Source: Gammaproteobacteria bacterium
GTDB taxonomy: Bacteria; Pseudomonadota; Gammaproteobacteria; HK1
Direction of reading: 5' to 3'
Length of the DNA: 64,000 bases
Assembly: GCA_021773645.1 (NCBI GenBank)
Contig: JAJFJU010000015.1
Span: 62,001-126,000 of the forward strand
The notes below the pieces were generated by a model. The model ran no database searches. It saw only the letters and a program-made list of their open reading frames with translations, and was not told where the DNA came from. A program made the position numbers and the translations under genes. Shown here in pieces: positions 27,785 through 38,269 of the stretch (position 1 is the first letter of the stretch; each line of letters starts with the position of its first letter).

Positions 27785-29791
27785 TCAAAAACGCTTGAAG
27801 TGGGCTTCGTTCGGTGCTGCTTCTGCCGTCGGGGCTGCAGCAATAGGGGTGGCCTGGGCATGCACTGCTTGGGTAATGGGTGTCACCGATGCCGAGGTCG
27901 GAGCGTTATCACTGGCGCTAGTATTGGCAAAGCGAAAGAACGCGACCTGTTGTTTTAGCTCCTCAGAACGGCTTCGCATTTCCTGTGCAGTAGCGGCGAG
28001 CTCCTCGGAGGCGGCGGCATTTTGCTGGGTAACGGTGTCCAGCTGAGACATGGCGCTAGTGATTTGGCCGGCACCGGTGGATTGCTCCTCGGAAGCAGCG
28101 CTAATATCCTGTACCAGTTCGGCAGTTTTATCGATATCCGGCACCATTTTTTCTAACAGTCCACCTGCGTGTTCGGCGATCTGGACACTTTGAGTGGAGA
28201 GGCTGCCAATCTCCCCAGCGGCAGTTTGACTACGCTCGGCAAGCTTTCTTACCTCGGCGGCGACCACTGCAAAGCCCTTGCCGTGTTCGCCGGCGCGGGC
28301 TGCTTCAATGGCGGCATTGAGCGCTAGCATATTGGTTTGATAGGCGATGTCCTCAATGATGCCGACCTTACCGGCGATTTGGCGCATGGCCTGTACCGTC
28401 TCTTGCACCGCGTTGCCGCCGTCTTTGGCGGAGTGGGCCGATTCGCTGGCGATACCATCGGTAACCTGGGCGTTATCACTATTCTGGCTGATGGAGGCAC
28501 TCATCTGCTCAATGGAGGCCGAGGTTTGTTCGACGCTGGCGGCCTGTTCACTGGCTCCCTGACTCAGGGTCTGGGCGGTGGAGCTGACTTCGGCCGAGGC
28601 ACTGGAGATATGCTCCGCATTTTGATTGATACCGCTAATGACGCTGTAGAGCTTGCCCTGCATGATCCCGAGTGCATTGAGTAGCATGCCGACTTCATCA
28701 CGGGAGGTAACCCGTTGGGTGGTATCTAGTTGCCCCTCAGCGATGTGCTTGGCGATGGTCAGGGCTTCTCCGACGGTGCCGACGATGGCTTTCTGGATAA
28801 AGTAGACCAGGCAAAGGGTCAATAAGATGGCAAGGGCCGAGATCCAGCTGCTGTAGAGCAGCGATTGATTAGCCTGTTGGGCCAGTTTGCCGGTTAGGCC
28901 AGTCAATTCCGCTACCAGTTGATCTTCTACCTGTTTCAGGAGATTGATCTTGCCAGTTTGTACCTTGAACCACTGTGCCGGATTGACTTTGAAATCGCCG
29001 CTTGCAGCATTTCTGGTGGCAAGCTTGCGTAGGCGCTGAGTCTCCGCCACATCATTGCCTTGCAATGTTTGCTTATAAAATTTTCGTGATGCTTCGCTGG
29101 CCAGACTGTGAAAGACATTGAGATAGATATCCTGGGTGTTGACTAAGTCGGCAAAGTGGGCGGCCGCCCCCGGGGCAAATTTATTGGCCGTGAAGGCCCC
29201 GGCGAGTACCGCACGCTCAATGCCGGCGCGCTCTTTGCTCTGGAGGAAACTGACGTAGGCACTGGCTAGATTGCTCACTTCACCTACCGAACTGGATAGG
29301 GGTAGGTATTCGATAAGCCCAAGCGTGGATTGGTTGAGGCTAGTGTAATAGCCAATGGCTTGTTTGGATGGAAGATGGAGGTTGATAACTCCATTGCGGT
29401 TACTGCCTAGACCTCCCAAGGTATTTAGGACCTTTTGTAGTTGACCCTCGAACTGTGAGCCGAAACTTTGAGCTTCGAAGGTTCTAAGAAAAGTTTCAAA
29501 TTGCTGTAAGGCCTGATCGGTTTGTTGCTGCTGTTGGGGTAATACATCGGAAAATTTCTTGCCCTTGCTGCCGAGATATACCGCGGAGGCTCCACGTTCC
29601 TTTTGTAGTTCATGCACCAGCGCACTGGCGTTGACCGAAAACTGGGTCAGGCTTTCCAAGCGGACCTGCCCATCACGCTGCTCCATGCTGGAGAACACCT
29701 CGGATTGGGCAAAATAGAACATCGCCAACACTGGTGTAATCACCATCAGGCCCAGCTTGTAGGAGAGCTTTAAGTCAGATAGAAATTTCAT
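27785..29791 (-). CDS. Methyl-accepting chemotaxis protein with NIT sensor domain
   Basis: 668 residues. The N-terminal membrane helix is at 12-30 and the second near 315-335. The periplasmic part has the nitrate/nitrite-sensing (NIT) signature [21 protein letters not shown] followed by long helices. HAMP is at about 335-390, then methylation helices and the hairpin tip [29 protein letters not shown]. The C-terminus is a Pro/Ala/Thr-rich tail ending HFKRF, a likely CheR/CheB tether. Nitrate or nitrite is a reasonable but unproven ligand. The signalling half is almost the same as in the second MCP. Confidence 0.93.
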   Translation of the reverse strand: MKFLSDLKLSYKLGLMVITPVLAMFYFAQSEVFSSMEQRDGQVRLESLTQFSVNASALVHELQKERGASAVYLGSKGKKFSDVLPQQQQQTDQALQQFETFLRTFEAQSFGSQFEGQLQKVLNTLGGLGSNRNGVINLHLPSKQAIGYYTSLNQSTLGLIEYLPLSSSVGEVSNLASAYVSFLQSKERAGIERAVLAGAFTANKFAPGAAAHFADLVNTQDIYLNVFHSLASEASRKFYKQTLQGNDVAETQRLRKLATRNAASGDFKVNPAQWFKVQTGKINLLKQVEDQLVAELTGLTGKLAQQANQSLLYSSWISALAILLTLCLVYFIQKAIVGTVGEALTIAKHIAEGQLDTTQRVTSRDEVGMLLNALGIMQGKLYSVISGINQNAEHISSASAEVSSTAQTLSQGASEQAASVEQTSASIEQMSASISQNSDNAQVTDGIASESAHSAKDGGNAVQETVQAMRQIAGKVGIIEDIAYQTNMLALNAAIEAARAGEHGKGFAVVAAEVRKLAERSQTAAGEIGSLSTQSVQIAEHAGGLLEKMVPDIDKTAELVQDISAASEEQSTGAGQITSAMSQLDTVTQQNAAASEELAATAQEMRSRSEELKQQVAFFRFANTSASDNAPTSASVTPITQAVHAQATPIAAAPTAEAAPNEAHFKRF

Positions 29792-29802
29792 CCCTGTTTT
29801 CC

Positions 29803-30372
29803 CTAGATTTGATCTTCCGTGGCACTGCCGCTGGATGCTTCTTCGGAAGTGGCGGGTGTTTCTTGTTGCAGCGCCTTGACCGCCGATAGCTCGGCGATAG
29901 AGAGCACGTGTTTTACATCCAGCAGAATCAGAAAGACCTCGTCGACCTTGCCCATTCCGGAGATAAAGTCCGCTCGAATCTTGGCACCAAAGGTAGGCGG
30001 TGCGGCGATGTCTTCCGAGGCGATATCCAGTACCTCATGCACCTGATCGACGATGATGCCCACCTCACTAACGTTGTCCTCATCGGCTATCTCAATGATG
30101 ACGATGCTGGTGCGTTTGGTGGGTGGCGTCTCTACCAGCCCGAAACGCAGGGCCAGATTAATCACCGGTACTACCGCACCACGTAGGTTGATCACGCCGG
30201 CGATAAAGTCCGGCATCATTGGTACGGCAGTAATACTGCCGTGCTCAATGATCTCGCGGATATCCAGAATTTCGATGCCGTAGTTATCCTCCGCCAACTG
30301 AAAAGTAAGAAACTGGCGAATGGCCTCTGCTGAGGATTCCGGCATGTTTTCACTGTTTTCTGCTTGTGCCAT
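29803..30372 (-). CDS. cheW: Chemotaxis coupling protein CheW, copy 2
   Basis: 189 residues from the ATG at 30372 (MAQAENS), with GAGGGTGG upstream. Same motifs as copy 1; differences cluster at the N-terminus, the C-terminus and in a few positions such as [10 protein letters not shown] versus ADEDSGSEVG. It follows the dCache MCP exactly as copy 1 follows the NIT MCP, so each receptor has its own cheW. Confidence 0.95.
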   Translation of the reverse strand: MAQAENSENMPESSAEAIRQFLTFQLAEDNYGIEILDIREIIEHGSITAVPMMPDFIAGVINLRGAVVPVINLALRFGLVETPPTKRTSIVIIEIADEDNVSEVGIIVDQVHEVLDIASEDIAAPPTFGAKIRADFISGMGKVDEVFLILLDVKHVLSIAELSAVKALQQETPATSEEASSGSATEDQI

Positions 30373-30383
30373 GGTTGCCACCC

Positions 30384-32636
30384 TCAAAACCGTTTGAAGT
30401 GGGTTTCATCGGGTGCATCGGCCGCGTCTGTATCTACGGCGGCGTGAGCACTCGGTGCGGTCTGGGCGATGGAGATCACCTCAGCGCCGGAGTCGGGAGC
30501 TGCGCTGCCTCCACCATTAGCATTCCCACCCTGGCGCAAGGAGAAGAAGCCCACAAGACCTTTTAGGGTCTGTGCCTGGCCGCGCATTTCCTGAGCAGTG
30601 GCGGCCAGCTCTTCTGAGGCCGCAGCATTCTGCTGAGTGACGGTATCGAGTTGCGACATGGCGGTGGTGATCTGACCGGCACCGGTGGATTGTTCCTCGG
30701 AGGCGGAACTGATTTCCTGTACCAGATCCGCGGTTTTATTGATGTCCGGCACCATCTTTTCAAGTAGCGAGCCAGCCTGTTCCGCGATCTCGACACTTTG
30801 GCCTGCCAGGCCACCAATCTCTGCTGCCGCAGTCTGACTGCGTTCGGCAAGTTTTCTCACCTCGGCGGCAACCACCGCAAAGCCCTTGCCGTGTTCACCG
30901 GCTCGGGCAGCCTCAATAGCAGCGTTAAGGGCCAGCATATTGGTTTGGTAAGCGATGTCCTCGATGATGCCGACCTTATCGGCAATTTGGCGCATGGCCT
31001 GGACGGTCTCCTGTACCGCGCTACCACCTTCCTTGGCAGAGGTGGCGGATTCACTGGCGATACCATCGGTCACCCGGGCGTTATCACTATTCTGGCTGAT
31101 AGATGCGCTCATCTGCTCAATGGAGGCCGAGGTTTCCTCGACGCTGGCGGCCTGCTCACTGGCGCCCTGACTCAGGGTTTGAGCCGTAGCGCTGACCTGT
31201 GTGGAGGCGGTGACGATGGCCTCACTGTTTTGACTCACACCACCAATAACACCGGAGAGTTTTTGCTGCATGGAAATCATTTCAGCGTAAACGCCCTGTA
31301 GCTTGCTGGCATCCTCTTCGGAGAAATCTTCGGTGAGATCGCCATTGGCAATGCGCTGAACTATCTCCTGCACCCGGGCCGGATCAGCGCCCAATTGACG
31401 CTGAATGCCGCGCACCAGGAAGAGTGCGATGCCGATGACCAGGATGATGGTAATAGCGGTTGCTGTCATCACCTGATTGCGAAGCTCGGTCAGGGAGGCA
31501 AGGGCCTCGGCTTCATCAATTTCAGCCATTATTCCCCAATTCAAGCCGTCGATGGCCAGGGGGGAGTAGGCGGAGAGTACCGGTGTGCCACGGTAATCCT
31601 CGGTGAGGATAACGCCCTGGTCGCCCGCCAAGGCCTTGCGCACGCTTTCAGTGTCGATTGAGGTTGTAAGAATGGTGTTGTCTTTGGAAAAGCGTGACTG
31701 GGAGCGCATGAGCTTATCGCCACCCACCAGATAGGTTTCACCACTTTCTCCGAGGCCGGCACGGGTCTGCATGATGCCGTTAATGCGGCCTACAGGCATT
31801 TGCAAGATCAATACGCCTGCCGGCTTGCCAGTGGCCGCGTCTGGAATGACGGTGGCCATGAATGCGGCCGGGCCGTCATAGGAGGGGCGATACGCCTTGA
31901 AGTCCGCGGTGTAGGCACGTCCGCCCTGGGGTGACGAAAGAGCTTTCTGGAAGACCTGAGCGATATTGCTATCGCTGTAGGGGCCGGTGCGCAGGCTAGT
32001 GCCGAAATCCACTTCCTTATAGACGGAGTAGACGACCTGTGCAGTTTTTGCATCGACCACAAAAATATCGTAGTAGTCGAATTTCTTCAGAAAATCTCTG
32101 AATACGGGGTGAAAACGTGCATGTGCAAGATCGTAGCGGCTGCCGCTTTCTGCGGTGTCTTGACGGTCTTTGCTGCCAAGCGGAAAGGGGCTGTTTTTGA
32201 TGTAGTGGTACTGAGCCATGATGGCTTCGGGTTCGGTAGGCACCAAGTTGGAGGTGTCGATATCTTTGCCTTGTTGTTTGCGATATTCCGTGGCGAAGGT
32301 ACCTCCGTAAAATTGTTGCAAGTCCTGGCGATACCGCTTCACCTTGGCAACATCTACCATTCCCAATTCAGCGAAGGCGCTTGAAAGTTCCTTTGCCGCT
32401 GTGATGGTTGTTGGGTTAGCCGCGAGGTTAAGAGCCTGGCTTTGTATTTGTTTAAAATATGCTTCAACCTGGGTTTTTTTGACCAAATCGAGAGATTCAA
32501 GCTGATTTGAGGCCAGGCCTTTCAGGCTTCTCTCAGAGGTGTTCATGAGCAGCAAACCGGTGATGACCAGTGGCAGAATTCCTAGGGCCAGCATAGACAC
32601 TGTCAGTCTTGTTTTTAGCGTGAGTTGTTTAAACAT
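30384..32636 (-). CDS. Methyl-accepting chemotaxis protein with dCache-type sensor domain
   Basis: 750 residues. Membrane helices are at about 12-32 and 395-415. Between them is a large periplasmic domain of dCache character: [30 protein letters not shown], a distal lobe with [17 protein letters not shown], and [17 protein letters not shown] before the second helix. HAMP and the MCP signalling hairpin follow ([20 protein letters not shown]). The tail ends HFKRF. dCache domains bind amino acids, amines or carboxylates; the ligand is not predictable here. Confidence 0.94.
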   Translation of the reverse strand: MFKQLTLKTRLTVSMLALGILPLVITGLLLMNTSERSLKGLASNQLESLDLVKKTQVEAYFKQIQSQALNLAANPTTITAAKELSSAFAELGMVDVAKVKRYRQDLQQFYGGTFATEYRKQQGKDIDTSNLVPTEPEAIMAQYHYIKNSPFPLGSKDRQDTAESGSRYDLAHARFHPVFRDFLKKFDYYDIFVVDAKTAQVVYSVYKEVDFGTSLRTGPYSDSNIAQVFQKALSSPQGGRAYTADFKAYRPSYDGPAAFMATVIPDAATGKPAGVLILQMPVGRINGIMQTRAGLGESGETYLVGGDKLMRSQSRFSKDNTILTTSIDTESVRKALAGDQGVILTEDYRGTPVLSAYSPLAIDGLNWGIMAEIDEAEALASLTELRNQVMTATAITIILVIGIALFLVRGIQRQLGADPARVQEIVQRIANGDLTEDFSEEDASKLQGVYAEMISMQQKLSGVIGGVSQNSEAIVTASTQVSATAQTLSQGASEQAASVEETSASIEQMSASISQNSDNARVTDGIASESATSAKEGGSAVQETVQAMRQIADKVGIIEDIAYQTNMLALNAAIEAARAGEHGKGFAVVAAEVRKLAERSQTAAAEIGGLAGQSVEIAEQAGSLLEKMVPDINKTADLVQEISSASEEQSTGAGQITTAMSQLDTVTQQNAAASEELAATAQEMRGQAQTLKGLVGFFSLRQGGNANGGGSAAPDSGAEVISIAQTAPSAHAAVDTDAADAPDETHFKRF

Positions 32637-32677
32637 GGTAATTACCTCTGGTCTGAAAGTTACTGCTTTCGAATGAG

Positions 32678-34915
32678 TCAGGCATTTGCAATCTTTTGCA
32701 CTTCTGGGCGGTTATGGAGTGTTTTGTTTATGCGTTGAACCAATGCTGGAATATCGATAATCATCGCCACTTCACCACTGCCCAGAATGGTGGCGCCACT
32801 GATGCCACTTAGATGCTGGAAGACCTGTCCCATGGGTTTGATCACGGTTTGGTATTCTCCCAGCAGTTCGTCAACCACCAGTCCTACTTTTTGGCCGGCA
32901 AAATGCACGATTACAATATTGTCCCGATGGGGTTTTCCGGTTTCTGTACGGTCGGTATGGAACACTTCGTCGAGGCGAAGGAAGGGCAGTACGTCGCCCC
33001 GCATGTTGATATAACTACCGCCGTTTTGGCCGTCTAACAGATCCTGGCGCAGTTCTAGACATTCCTCGATGAGGTCCAGCGGCAGGATATAAAAGCTCCC
33101 ACCTACACGGACTTGGAAGCCATCGATGATGGCAAGGGTAAGGGGTAAGCGGATACGAAAGGTGGAGCCTTTTCCCGGGGTGCTGTCCACCTCTATAAAG
33201 CCGCGCAGGGCCTCTACATTACGTCGCACCACGTCCATGCCTACGCCGCGGCCGGAAATGTTGGTGACCTTTTCCGCCGTGGAGAAGCCGGGCTCAAAAA
33301 TGAGCATATAGACTTCTTGATCCGTTAATTCCTGATCTGGGGACACCAGATCTTTCTCAATCGCCTTGGCTAAAATCTTGTCCCGGGGCAGCCCTTGGCC
33401 GTCATCGGAAACCTCAATTACGATCATCCCGGAATCGTGATGGGCACTCAGGGTGACGGTCGCCTTGGTCCTTTTCCCCATTTCCTTACGCCGGGCGGGG
33501 CTTTCAACGCCGTGATCGATGGAGTTGCGTACCAAATGCATCAGTGGGTCACTGATTTTTTCTACCACGGTTTTATCCAATTCCGTGTCACCCCCGTGGA
33601 TGCGAAGTTTGATCTCTTTGTCCACATCACGGCTTAGCTCGCGCACCGTGCGGCGATAGCGATTGAAGGTGGTGCCAATCTGCACCATGCGCAGCCCCAG
33701 AGCTGTATCGCGGATGTCTTCCACCAGGCGAGACATGTTTTCCGTGGTCTCCATCATTGCCGGGTTATTGTCTTCTTCTGCCAGCAGCCGGGTGTTGGCC
33801 CCTGATATCACCAGCTCACCCACTAGGTTAATCAACTCCTCCAGTTTGTCGGCACTGACCCGGACCATCTGGCTTTCCTTGGATTTTTTCTCCTGGTCTT
33901 TGGCCTGCTTGGCGAGGGCGGCCTCTACCACCGGTTTGGGCACGGCACCCTGATCCACCATAATATCCCCGAGGGGAGGGGCCGCTGGGGTGCTGGTTTC
34001 TTCCTCGGATTCTTCGTTGTCGGTAACGTCGGCGCTGGCTTGGGCGGTGAGTGCTTCCTGGAGCTCCTGCCCCGTTAATGCGCCACTCATGCGCAGAATT
34101 TCACCAACGCGCAGGTTTTCCTCGGGCAGGGTGTTGATCAGCGCGATGTATTCCTCAATCCGGCTGTTAGGCGGCAGAATATTAATCGTGCAGTCTTCAA
34201 GCACGAACTCGAATACCGCTTCTATTTCGTCTTTTTCTGCACTGCTACGTAGGCCGATCTCAAAGCCGAGATAACAGGCTTCCGGGTCCATGTCGGCTGC
34301 GGCGGGGAGATGGTCATAGACCGTGACCAACTGCACGATGTCGCCCACGGTGCTGAGGTAACGGAGGAAGGACATAGGATCCATGCCCTGACGCAGTACA
34401 TCGATACCGAAGCGAAGCGAGATATGCCAGTTTTCGTTGTTACCCTCCGAGCCGGACGCGGATGTGGTGTTCTCATTCGGGCTGGAGGAATTGGCCGACT
34501 CTTCTACAGGGGGGGGCGTTTTCTGCCCCATGGCAACATCCAGTTCCGCTTGTAGCCGGGTGCTGTCTGCCAGTTGTTGGGCGGTGGTGGGTTCGCCTAC
34601 GTTGAGAGCCTGATCCACTAGGGTGGATATTTGATCGCGGCACTGTAATAGCAGGCCAATCAAAGCATCATTCAGTGTCATTTCACCGCCCCGGACCATT
34701 TCCATCAGGGTTTCGGTATGGTGAGTGAAGGAAACCACGTCATCAAAGCCAAACAATCCGGCAGAGCCTTTGATGGTGTGAACGGCGCGAAATAGTTCGT
34801 TAATGCGCTCCTCATCCTCCGGCGTGTCTTCCAGTATTAATAGCACTTGCTCCATTTGTTCGAGCAATTCTGCAGATTCGATCTCGAAGGCCTGTAGTCC
34901 TGGATCCATACTCAT
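32678..34915 (-). CDS. cheA: Chemotaxis histidine kinase CheA with MshEN-like repeats
   Basis: 745 residues. Hpt domain 1-125 with phospho-His46 in [12 protein letters not shown] middle domain at about 160-250 ([18 protein letters not shown]) sits where P2 usually lies. Then come two 24-residue repeats: RVGEIL...Q (269-292) and PLGDIM...Q (314-337). P3 dimerisation begins near 350 ([19 protein letters not shown]). The ATPase domain has [37 protein letters not shown] and [16 protein letters not shown] CheW-like P5 domain closes it. It phosphorylates CheY and CheB. Its start overlaps the STAS gene stop by four bases. Confidence 0.96.
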   Translation of the reverse strand: MSMDPGLQAFEIESAELLEQMEQVLLILEDTPEDEERINELFRAVHTIKGSAGLFGFDDVVSFTHHTETLMEMVRGGEMTLNDALIGLLLQCRDQISTLVDQALNVGEPTTAQQLADSTRLQAELDVAMGQKTPPPVEESANSSSPNENTTSASGSEGNNENWHISLRFGIDVLRQGMDPMSFLRYLSTVGDIVQLVTVYDHLPAAADMDPEACYLGFEIGLRSSAEKDEIEAVFEFVLEDCTINILPPNSRIEEYIALINTLPEENLRVGEILRMSGALTGQELQEALTAQASADVTDNEESEEETSTPAAPPLGDIMVDQGAVPKPVVEAALAKQAKDQEKKSKESQMVRVSADKLEELINLVGELVISGANTRLLAEEDNNPAMMETTENMSRLVEDIRDTALGLRMVQIGTTFNRYRRTVRELSRDVDKEIKLRIHGGDTELDKTVVEKISDPLMHLVRNSIDHGVESPARRKEMGKRTKATVTLSAHHDSGMIVIEVSDDGQGLPRDKILAKAIEKDLVSPDQELTDQEVYMLIFEPGFSTAEKVTNISGRGVGMDVVRRNVEALRGFIEVDSTPGKGSTFRIRLPLTLAIIDGFQVRVGGSFYILPLDLIEECLELRQDLLDGQNGGSYINMRGDVLPFLRLDEVFHTDRTETGKPHRDNIVIVHFAGQKVGLVVDELLGEYQTVIKPMGQVFQHLSGISGATILGSGEVAMIIDIPALVQRINKTLHNRPEVQKIANA

Positions 34916-35355
34916 GGCGAGCCCTCCTCAGTGCTTTGAAACAAGGCACCCAAGGCCTCATCCGGGACATTGTCCTGGGGGGCAAATAGCGCGTCGGAGG
35001 GCGTTTCCGGGGTGGCGGTACTCTCTGACGGAGTGTCGTTTTCCGTTGTTTCCTGAAACAAGCTGCGTAGCCGATATAGCTCTAGTAGCTCTTCCACACT
35101 GGCGCTCATCTTGGTGATCACCAGGGGTTTATTGGCAAGGCTGGCCTCTTTTTTTCCTAGCAGCAGGATCTGGACGCCGGCGCTATCAAATTCACTGATA
35201 TCCGACAGATCCAGCTCAAAGTTTTTGTAGTCATCAAAATAGGGGAGTAGCTCACCCATGGCGGCCTCGGCATCGTAAATGCTGAGCTCGCCTCTAAACT
35301 TTAGCTTGCAAAGCCCGGTCTTCAGATTGCTGCCCTTTTGTTTGCTGATATCCAT
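34912..35355 (-). CDS. STAS-domain protein coupled to CheA
   Basis: 147 residues. Residues 10-105 form a STAS domain of the anti-sigma-antagonist type: CKLKFRGELSIYDAEAAM, FELDLSDISEFDSAGVQILLLGKK, with Ser58 in DSAG at the position phosphorylated in SpoIIAA. The last 40 residues are acidic and Ser/Thr/Pro-rich, perhaps disordered. No cognate serine kinase is adjacent. Its stop overlaps the cheA start, so stoichiometric expression with CheA is likely. The function in chemotaxis is not known to me. Confidence 0.85.
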   Translation of the reverse strand: MDISKQKGSNLKTGLCKLKFRGELSIYDAEAAMGELLPYFDDYKNFELDLSDISEFDSAGVQILLLGKKEASLANKPLVITKMSASVEELLELYRLRSLFQETTENDTPSESTATPETPSDALFAPQDNVPDEALGALFQSTEEGSP

Positions 35356-35364
35356 CGTTTACAC

Positions 35365-35733
35365 CTAGGGAAGAACCAGTTTGGAAACTGCATCAAGTAA
35401 TTTCGGCGGTTGAAATGGTTTGACGATCCAGGCCTTGGCGCCGGCCGCACGACCTTCCTGAATCTTTGATTGCTCGGATTCTGTAGTGAGCATGCAGATG
35501 GGGGTGAATTTGTAGCGTGGCAATTTTTTGATTTCCTTCACCAAGGTGATGCCATCCATATTGGGCATGTTCACATCGCTGATGATGAGGTTGATTTTCA
35601 CTCCGGTGAGTTTGGTGAGGGCATCTTTGCCGTCTACCGCTTGTAGCACCTCGTAACCAGCACCTTTCAATGCCGTGGCGACTACGGTACGTACGGAGGA
35701 GGAGTCATCTACGATTAGAATTGTTTTGGCCAT
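35365..35733 (-). CDS. cheY: Chemotaxis response regulator CheY
   Basis: 122 residues, a single receiver. ILIVDD, phospho-Asp53 in IISDVNMPNMDG, Thr in MLTTES and Lys in WIVKPF are all present. Phosphorylated by CheA, it binds the flagellar switch. It lies between the CheZ-like/MCP protein and the STAS gene, nine bases from each. Confidence 0.96.
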   Translation of the reverse strand: MAKTILIVDDSSSVRTVVATALKGAGYEVLQAVDGKDALTKLTGVKINLIISDVNMPNMDGITLVKEIKKLPRYKFTPICMLTTESEQSKIQEGRAAGAKAWIVKPFQPPKLLDAVSKLVLP

Positions 35734-35742
35734 GGTCTGCTC

Positions 35743-37005
35743 TCAAAAAAGAATGATATCGCCGTCATCGGCATGAGTATCGCTTGCTTCTTCTCCCTGT
35801 ATTCCTCGATGAGCGTTCCTTTCCTCCATGGTGGTGTAAGAGGCACTCATTTCGGCCACCCAATCCTGGGCGCTGGGAAGGGAGAAATTAGGATCTGCGG
35901 CAACTTGCTGCAGGGTGGAGTCGATGCGGCCGGAGAAATCGTTCAGGTGATCCTGGACATGTTCCAGAATCTGACCGACGCGATCTTGAAATTGCAGTGC
36001 CACCATGGCGTCGTCAATGTCAGAGCGAATGCCAGAGTTGATGTCTAGAATTTGGCTGGAAGACTGAGCTAGGGCATCGGCGGTTTCCTGATAACGCTCC
36101 AATACCTGAGAGATAGAAACCTCGGCGTTTGCACTGAGTTCCTTCTCGTGTTCGGTGGATTGCTCGGCGTTGCTCAAGACCTTTTGTATATGGGTCTGGA
36201 TGGTGTCCGTATGTTCGACGATGCGTTTTCCCGTTTCTCCGGAAATGGTCGCCAGGCGACGGACCTCCTCGGCAACCACCGCGAACCCACGCCCCCGTTC
36301 GCCCGCACGAGCGGCCTCAATAGCGGCATTGAGGGCTAGCAGATCGGTTTGATTGGCGATGTATGAAACGCCCTGAGCCATGGTGTTAAGTTCTTCGGCG
36401 AACTGGGTCAACTCACGTATCTCTTCTAGGGTGCGGTTTTTGATCTCCAAGGTAAGTTTCAGGCTGTCGGTGACCGCACCCAACTCGCTTTCCATTTCAT
36501 TACGTAGGGAGCTCACCACATAATCTCCGCTCGATGAATCGGCGCCGGCCTCGGCATGGGCCTGTGAGATTTCTATGGCTTGGGCCAATCGCTCAACTAG
36601 CTCGGCAAAGCGTGTGGAGAGATTATTAATTTCGGTTTCGCTGATTTCCTTGCAGTTCCCCAACTGGTTGGCCCAGATGGGGAAGGCATCCATGCAGGCA
36701 CTGTCCAATTCGGGGATGGTGGCGGATGCCGCGTGTGTTGCGATGGATTGTTCGAAGTGGTTTTGTAGTGATGTCGCCTGCTGGGTGCAGATGTTCTGGT
36801 GATATTGGCGCAGGAAATGGCCAAGCAGGGCGCCGAGTGTTAATAACAGGATGGCGGTTGGCCATCCGGCAAGTGCGGGGATATCCGCAACGTGGATACT
36901 TGCAGCAATGGCTGCCAAAAGTATCGGGGCAAGGAAGATCCAAAAACTGGTGGATTCGGAGTGCGAGCTCTCATTTCCAGTTTCTGCTTTCTCTTGATAA
37001 GCCAT
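35743..37005 (-). CDS. Membrane MCP-like protein with CheZ-like motif and C-terminal tail
   Basis: 420 residues, first gene of the chemotaxis operon. Two closely spaced membrane helices (about 21-65) leave almost no periplasmic domain. A short MCP signalling hairpin follows: [28 protein letters not shown]. After it comes [15 protein letters not shown], where D341 and Q345 match the catalytic DxxxQ of the CheY-P phosphatase CheZ. The very C-terminus, ADDGDIILF, resembles the acidic, Phe-ended CheY-binding tail of CheZ (DDLLDSLGF). Methylation-site helices are short, and no HFKRF tether is present. A dual receptor/phosphatase is my inference; MCP-like family membership is what the sequence shows. 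Confidence 0.85.
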   Translation of the reverse strand: MAYQEKAETGNESSHSESTSFWIFLAPILLAAIAASIHVADIPALAGWPTAILLLTLGALLGHFLRQYHQNICTQQATSLQNHFEQSIATHAASATIPELDSACMDAFPIWANQLGNCKEISETEINNLSTRFAELVERLAQAIEISQAHAEAGADSSSGDYVVSSLRNEMESELGAVTDSLKLTLEIKNRTLEEIRELTQFAEELNTMAQGVSYIANQTDLLALNAAIEAARAGERGRGFAVVAEEVRRLATISGETGKRIVEHTDTIQTHIQKVLSNAEQSTEHEKELSANAEVSISQVLERYQETADALAQSSSQILDINSGIRSDIDDAMVALQFQDRVGQILEHVQDHLNDFSGRIDSTLQQVAADPNFSLPSAQDWVAEMSASYTTMEERNAHRGIQGEEASDTHADDGDIILF

Positions 37006-37160
37006 GCAATACGTCCTCGGCGCGAGTTATTTCCATAGACCTTCGGTCTAGAGAGGTTATGCGGCATACAAAAAGCGGGGACTGGGCTTCTAATGATGGA
37101 TGCCAATGCGTCCGTGCATCCAAGATTAATGCGGGGTTTCGGCACTAATCTTTGTTGTTT

Positions 37161-37185
37161 CAAGTGAGGAATGTTTTCTCACTTG
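37161..37185 (-). other. Hairpin at the predicted 5' end of the chemotaxis mRNA
   Basis: CAAGTGAG (37161-37168) and CTCACTTG (37178-37185) form an eight-pair stem with a nine-base loop. It begins where transcription from the adjacent sigma-28 match should start, leaving about 155 bases of further leader. No T run follows, so it is not a terminator. Confidence 0.6.
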
Positions 37186-37191
37186 GAAGGG

Positions 37192-37218
37192 GTAACGGCA
37201 GGCCTAGGAATAACTTTA
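37192..37218 (-). promoter_or_regulatory. Sigma-28 (FliA) promoter for the chemotaxis operon
   Basis: Read on the minus strand, TAAAGTTA (37218-37211) and GCCGTTAC (37199-37192) are separated by exactly 11 bases. The consensus is TAAAGTTT-N11-GCCGATAA, so the match is 7/8 and 6/8 with ideal spacing. The start site would be near 37185, about 180 bases before the first gene. Confidence 0.75.
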
Positions 37219-37239
37219 GTAAAAAAGTGGGGTATTCGC

Positions 37240-38211
37240 TTATTTTTCTGAAACAAGTAGTTTTTTTGCTCGCTCTAGCACGCTGTGCTGGCCAGATTTC
37301 GTATGTGCTGACTCGCTGAGATAGCGGCGCCAGGCACGGGCGCCGGGGGTGCCGTGGGTGAGTGGGAGCAAGGGTTGAATGAGGTGGTTTAGCGGGGTGC
37401 CATGGGCCAGTTCCCGTTCGGCGTAGGGCCGGTAGCGGTCGAGGATTTCCGTGCGAGTAGATGGGGGCGTGTTGGCCCTATAGAACTCCTGGTCAATGGT
37501 GGCCATGAGATAGGGGGCGTTATAGGCCGCGCGGCCCAGCATTACGCCGTCGGCCCAAGTGAGTGCCTCCCGGGCTTCGTTCAGGGTGGTAATACCGCCA
37601 TTAAGGACAATTTGAAGTTCAGGGAAGTCTTGCTTGAGGCGTTGAGCAATATCATATCGAAGCGGGGGAACGCTGCGGTTCTCTTTTGGATTTAATCCCT
37701 TGAGCCATACGGTGCGGGCATGAATGATGAAGTGTTGGCAGCCGGCATTGGCCACGGTGCGGACAAATTCCACCAGGCTGGCATATGAGTAACTGCCCTC
37801 AATACCGATGCGGGTTTTGACGGTGATGGGTAGATCCACGGCCTGTTTCATGGCGCTCACACAGGCGGCGACTGTTGTGGGTTCGGCCATCAGTGCAGCG
37901 CCAAAGCAGCCGGCCTGCACCCGATTGCTGGGGCAGCCTACGTTGATATTTACTTCATCATAGCCAGCGCCCTCCACGTGCCGGGCGGCTTCCGCCATAA
38001 TGTCGGGCTCGCGCCCGCCCAATTGCAGCGCAACGGGGTTTTCATCGGGCTCGTGGCGCAGCAGGTAGGCGGTGTCGCCACGACATACCGCTTGGGCATT
38101 GAGCATCTCGGTGTAGATTAGGGCGTGGCGGGTGATCTGGCGTAAGAAATAACGCGCGTGGCGGTCGCTGTAGCCCATCATGGGGGCGATGCTGAATCTG
38201 TGGCTTTGCAT
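37240..38211 (-). CDS. dusA: tRNA-dihydrouridine(20/20a) synthase DusA
   Basis: 323 residues. FMN-barrel motifs are SIAPMMGYSDRHARYFLR, the catalytic-Cys loop NINVGCPSNRVQAGCFG, ITVKTRIGIEG, FIIHARTVWLKGLNPKENR and LNGGITTLNEA with DGVMLGRAAYNAP. The WLKGLxPKENR segment is diagnostic of DusA over DusB and DusC. It reduces U20/U20a in tRNA D-loops. It is divergent from the Xni-like gene. Confidence 0.96.
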   Translation of the reverse strand: MQSHRFSIAPMMGYSDRHARYFLRQITRHALIYTEMLNAQAVCRGDTAYLLRHEPDENPVALQLGGREPDIMAEAARHVEGAGYDEVNINVGCPSNRVQAGCFGAALMAEPTTVAACVSAMKQAVDLPITVKTRIGIEGSYSYASLVEFVRTVANAGCQHFIIHARTVWLKGLNPKENRSVPPLRYDIAQRLKQDFPELQIVLNGGITTLNEAREALTWADGVMLGRAAYNAPYLMATIDQEFYRANTPPSTRTEILDRYRPYAERELAHGTPLNHLIQPLLPLTHGTPGARAWRRYLSESAHTKSGQHSVLERAKKLLVSEK

Positions 38212-38269
38212 AAGGGTTCGAGGACTGGTTGCTAGCGCGCCATCTTAACAAACGGGGGGGAGCGGAGCA

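Noticed and set aside
27267-28046. 259-codon frame opposite cheW and the end of the NIT MCP
   Set aside because: It spans two real genes on the other strand. A similar shadow opposite cheW copy 2 arises only because the two copies share DNA sequence.
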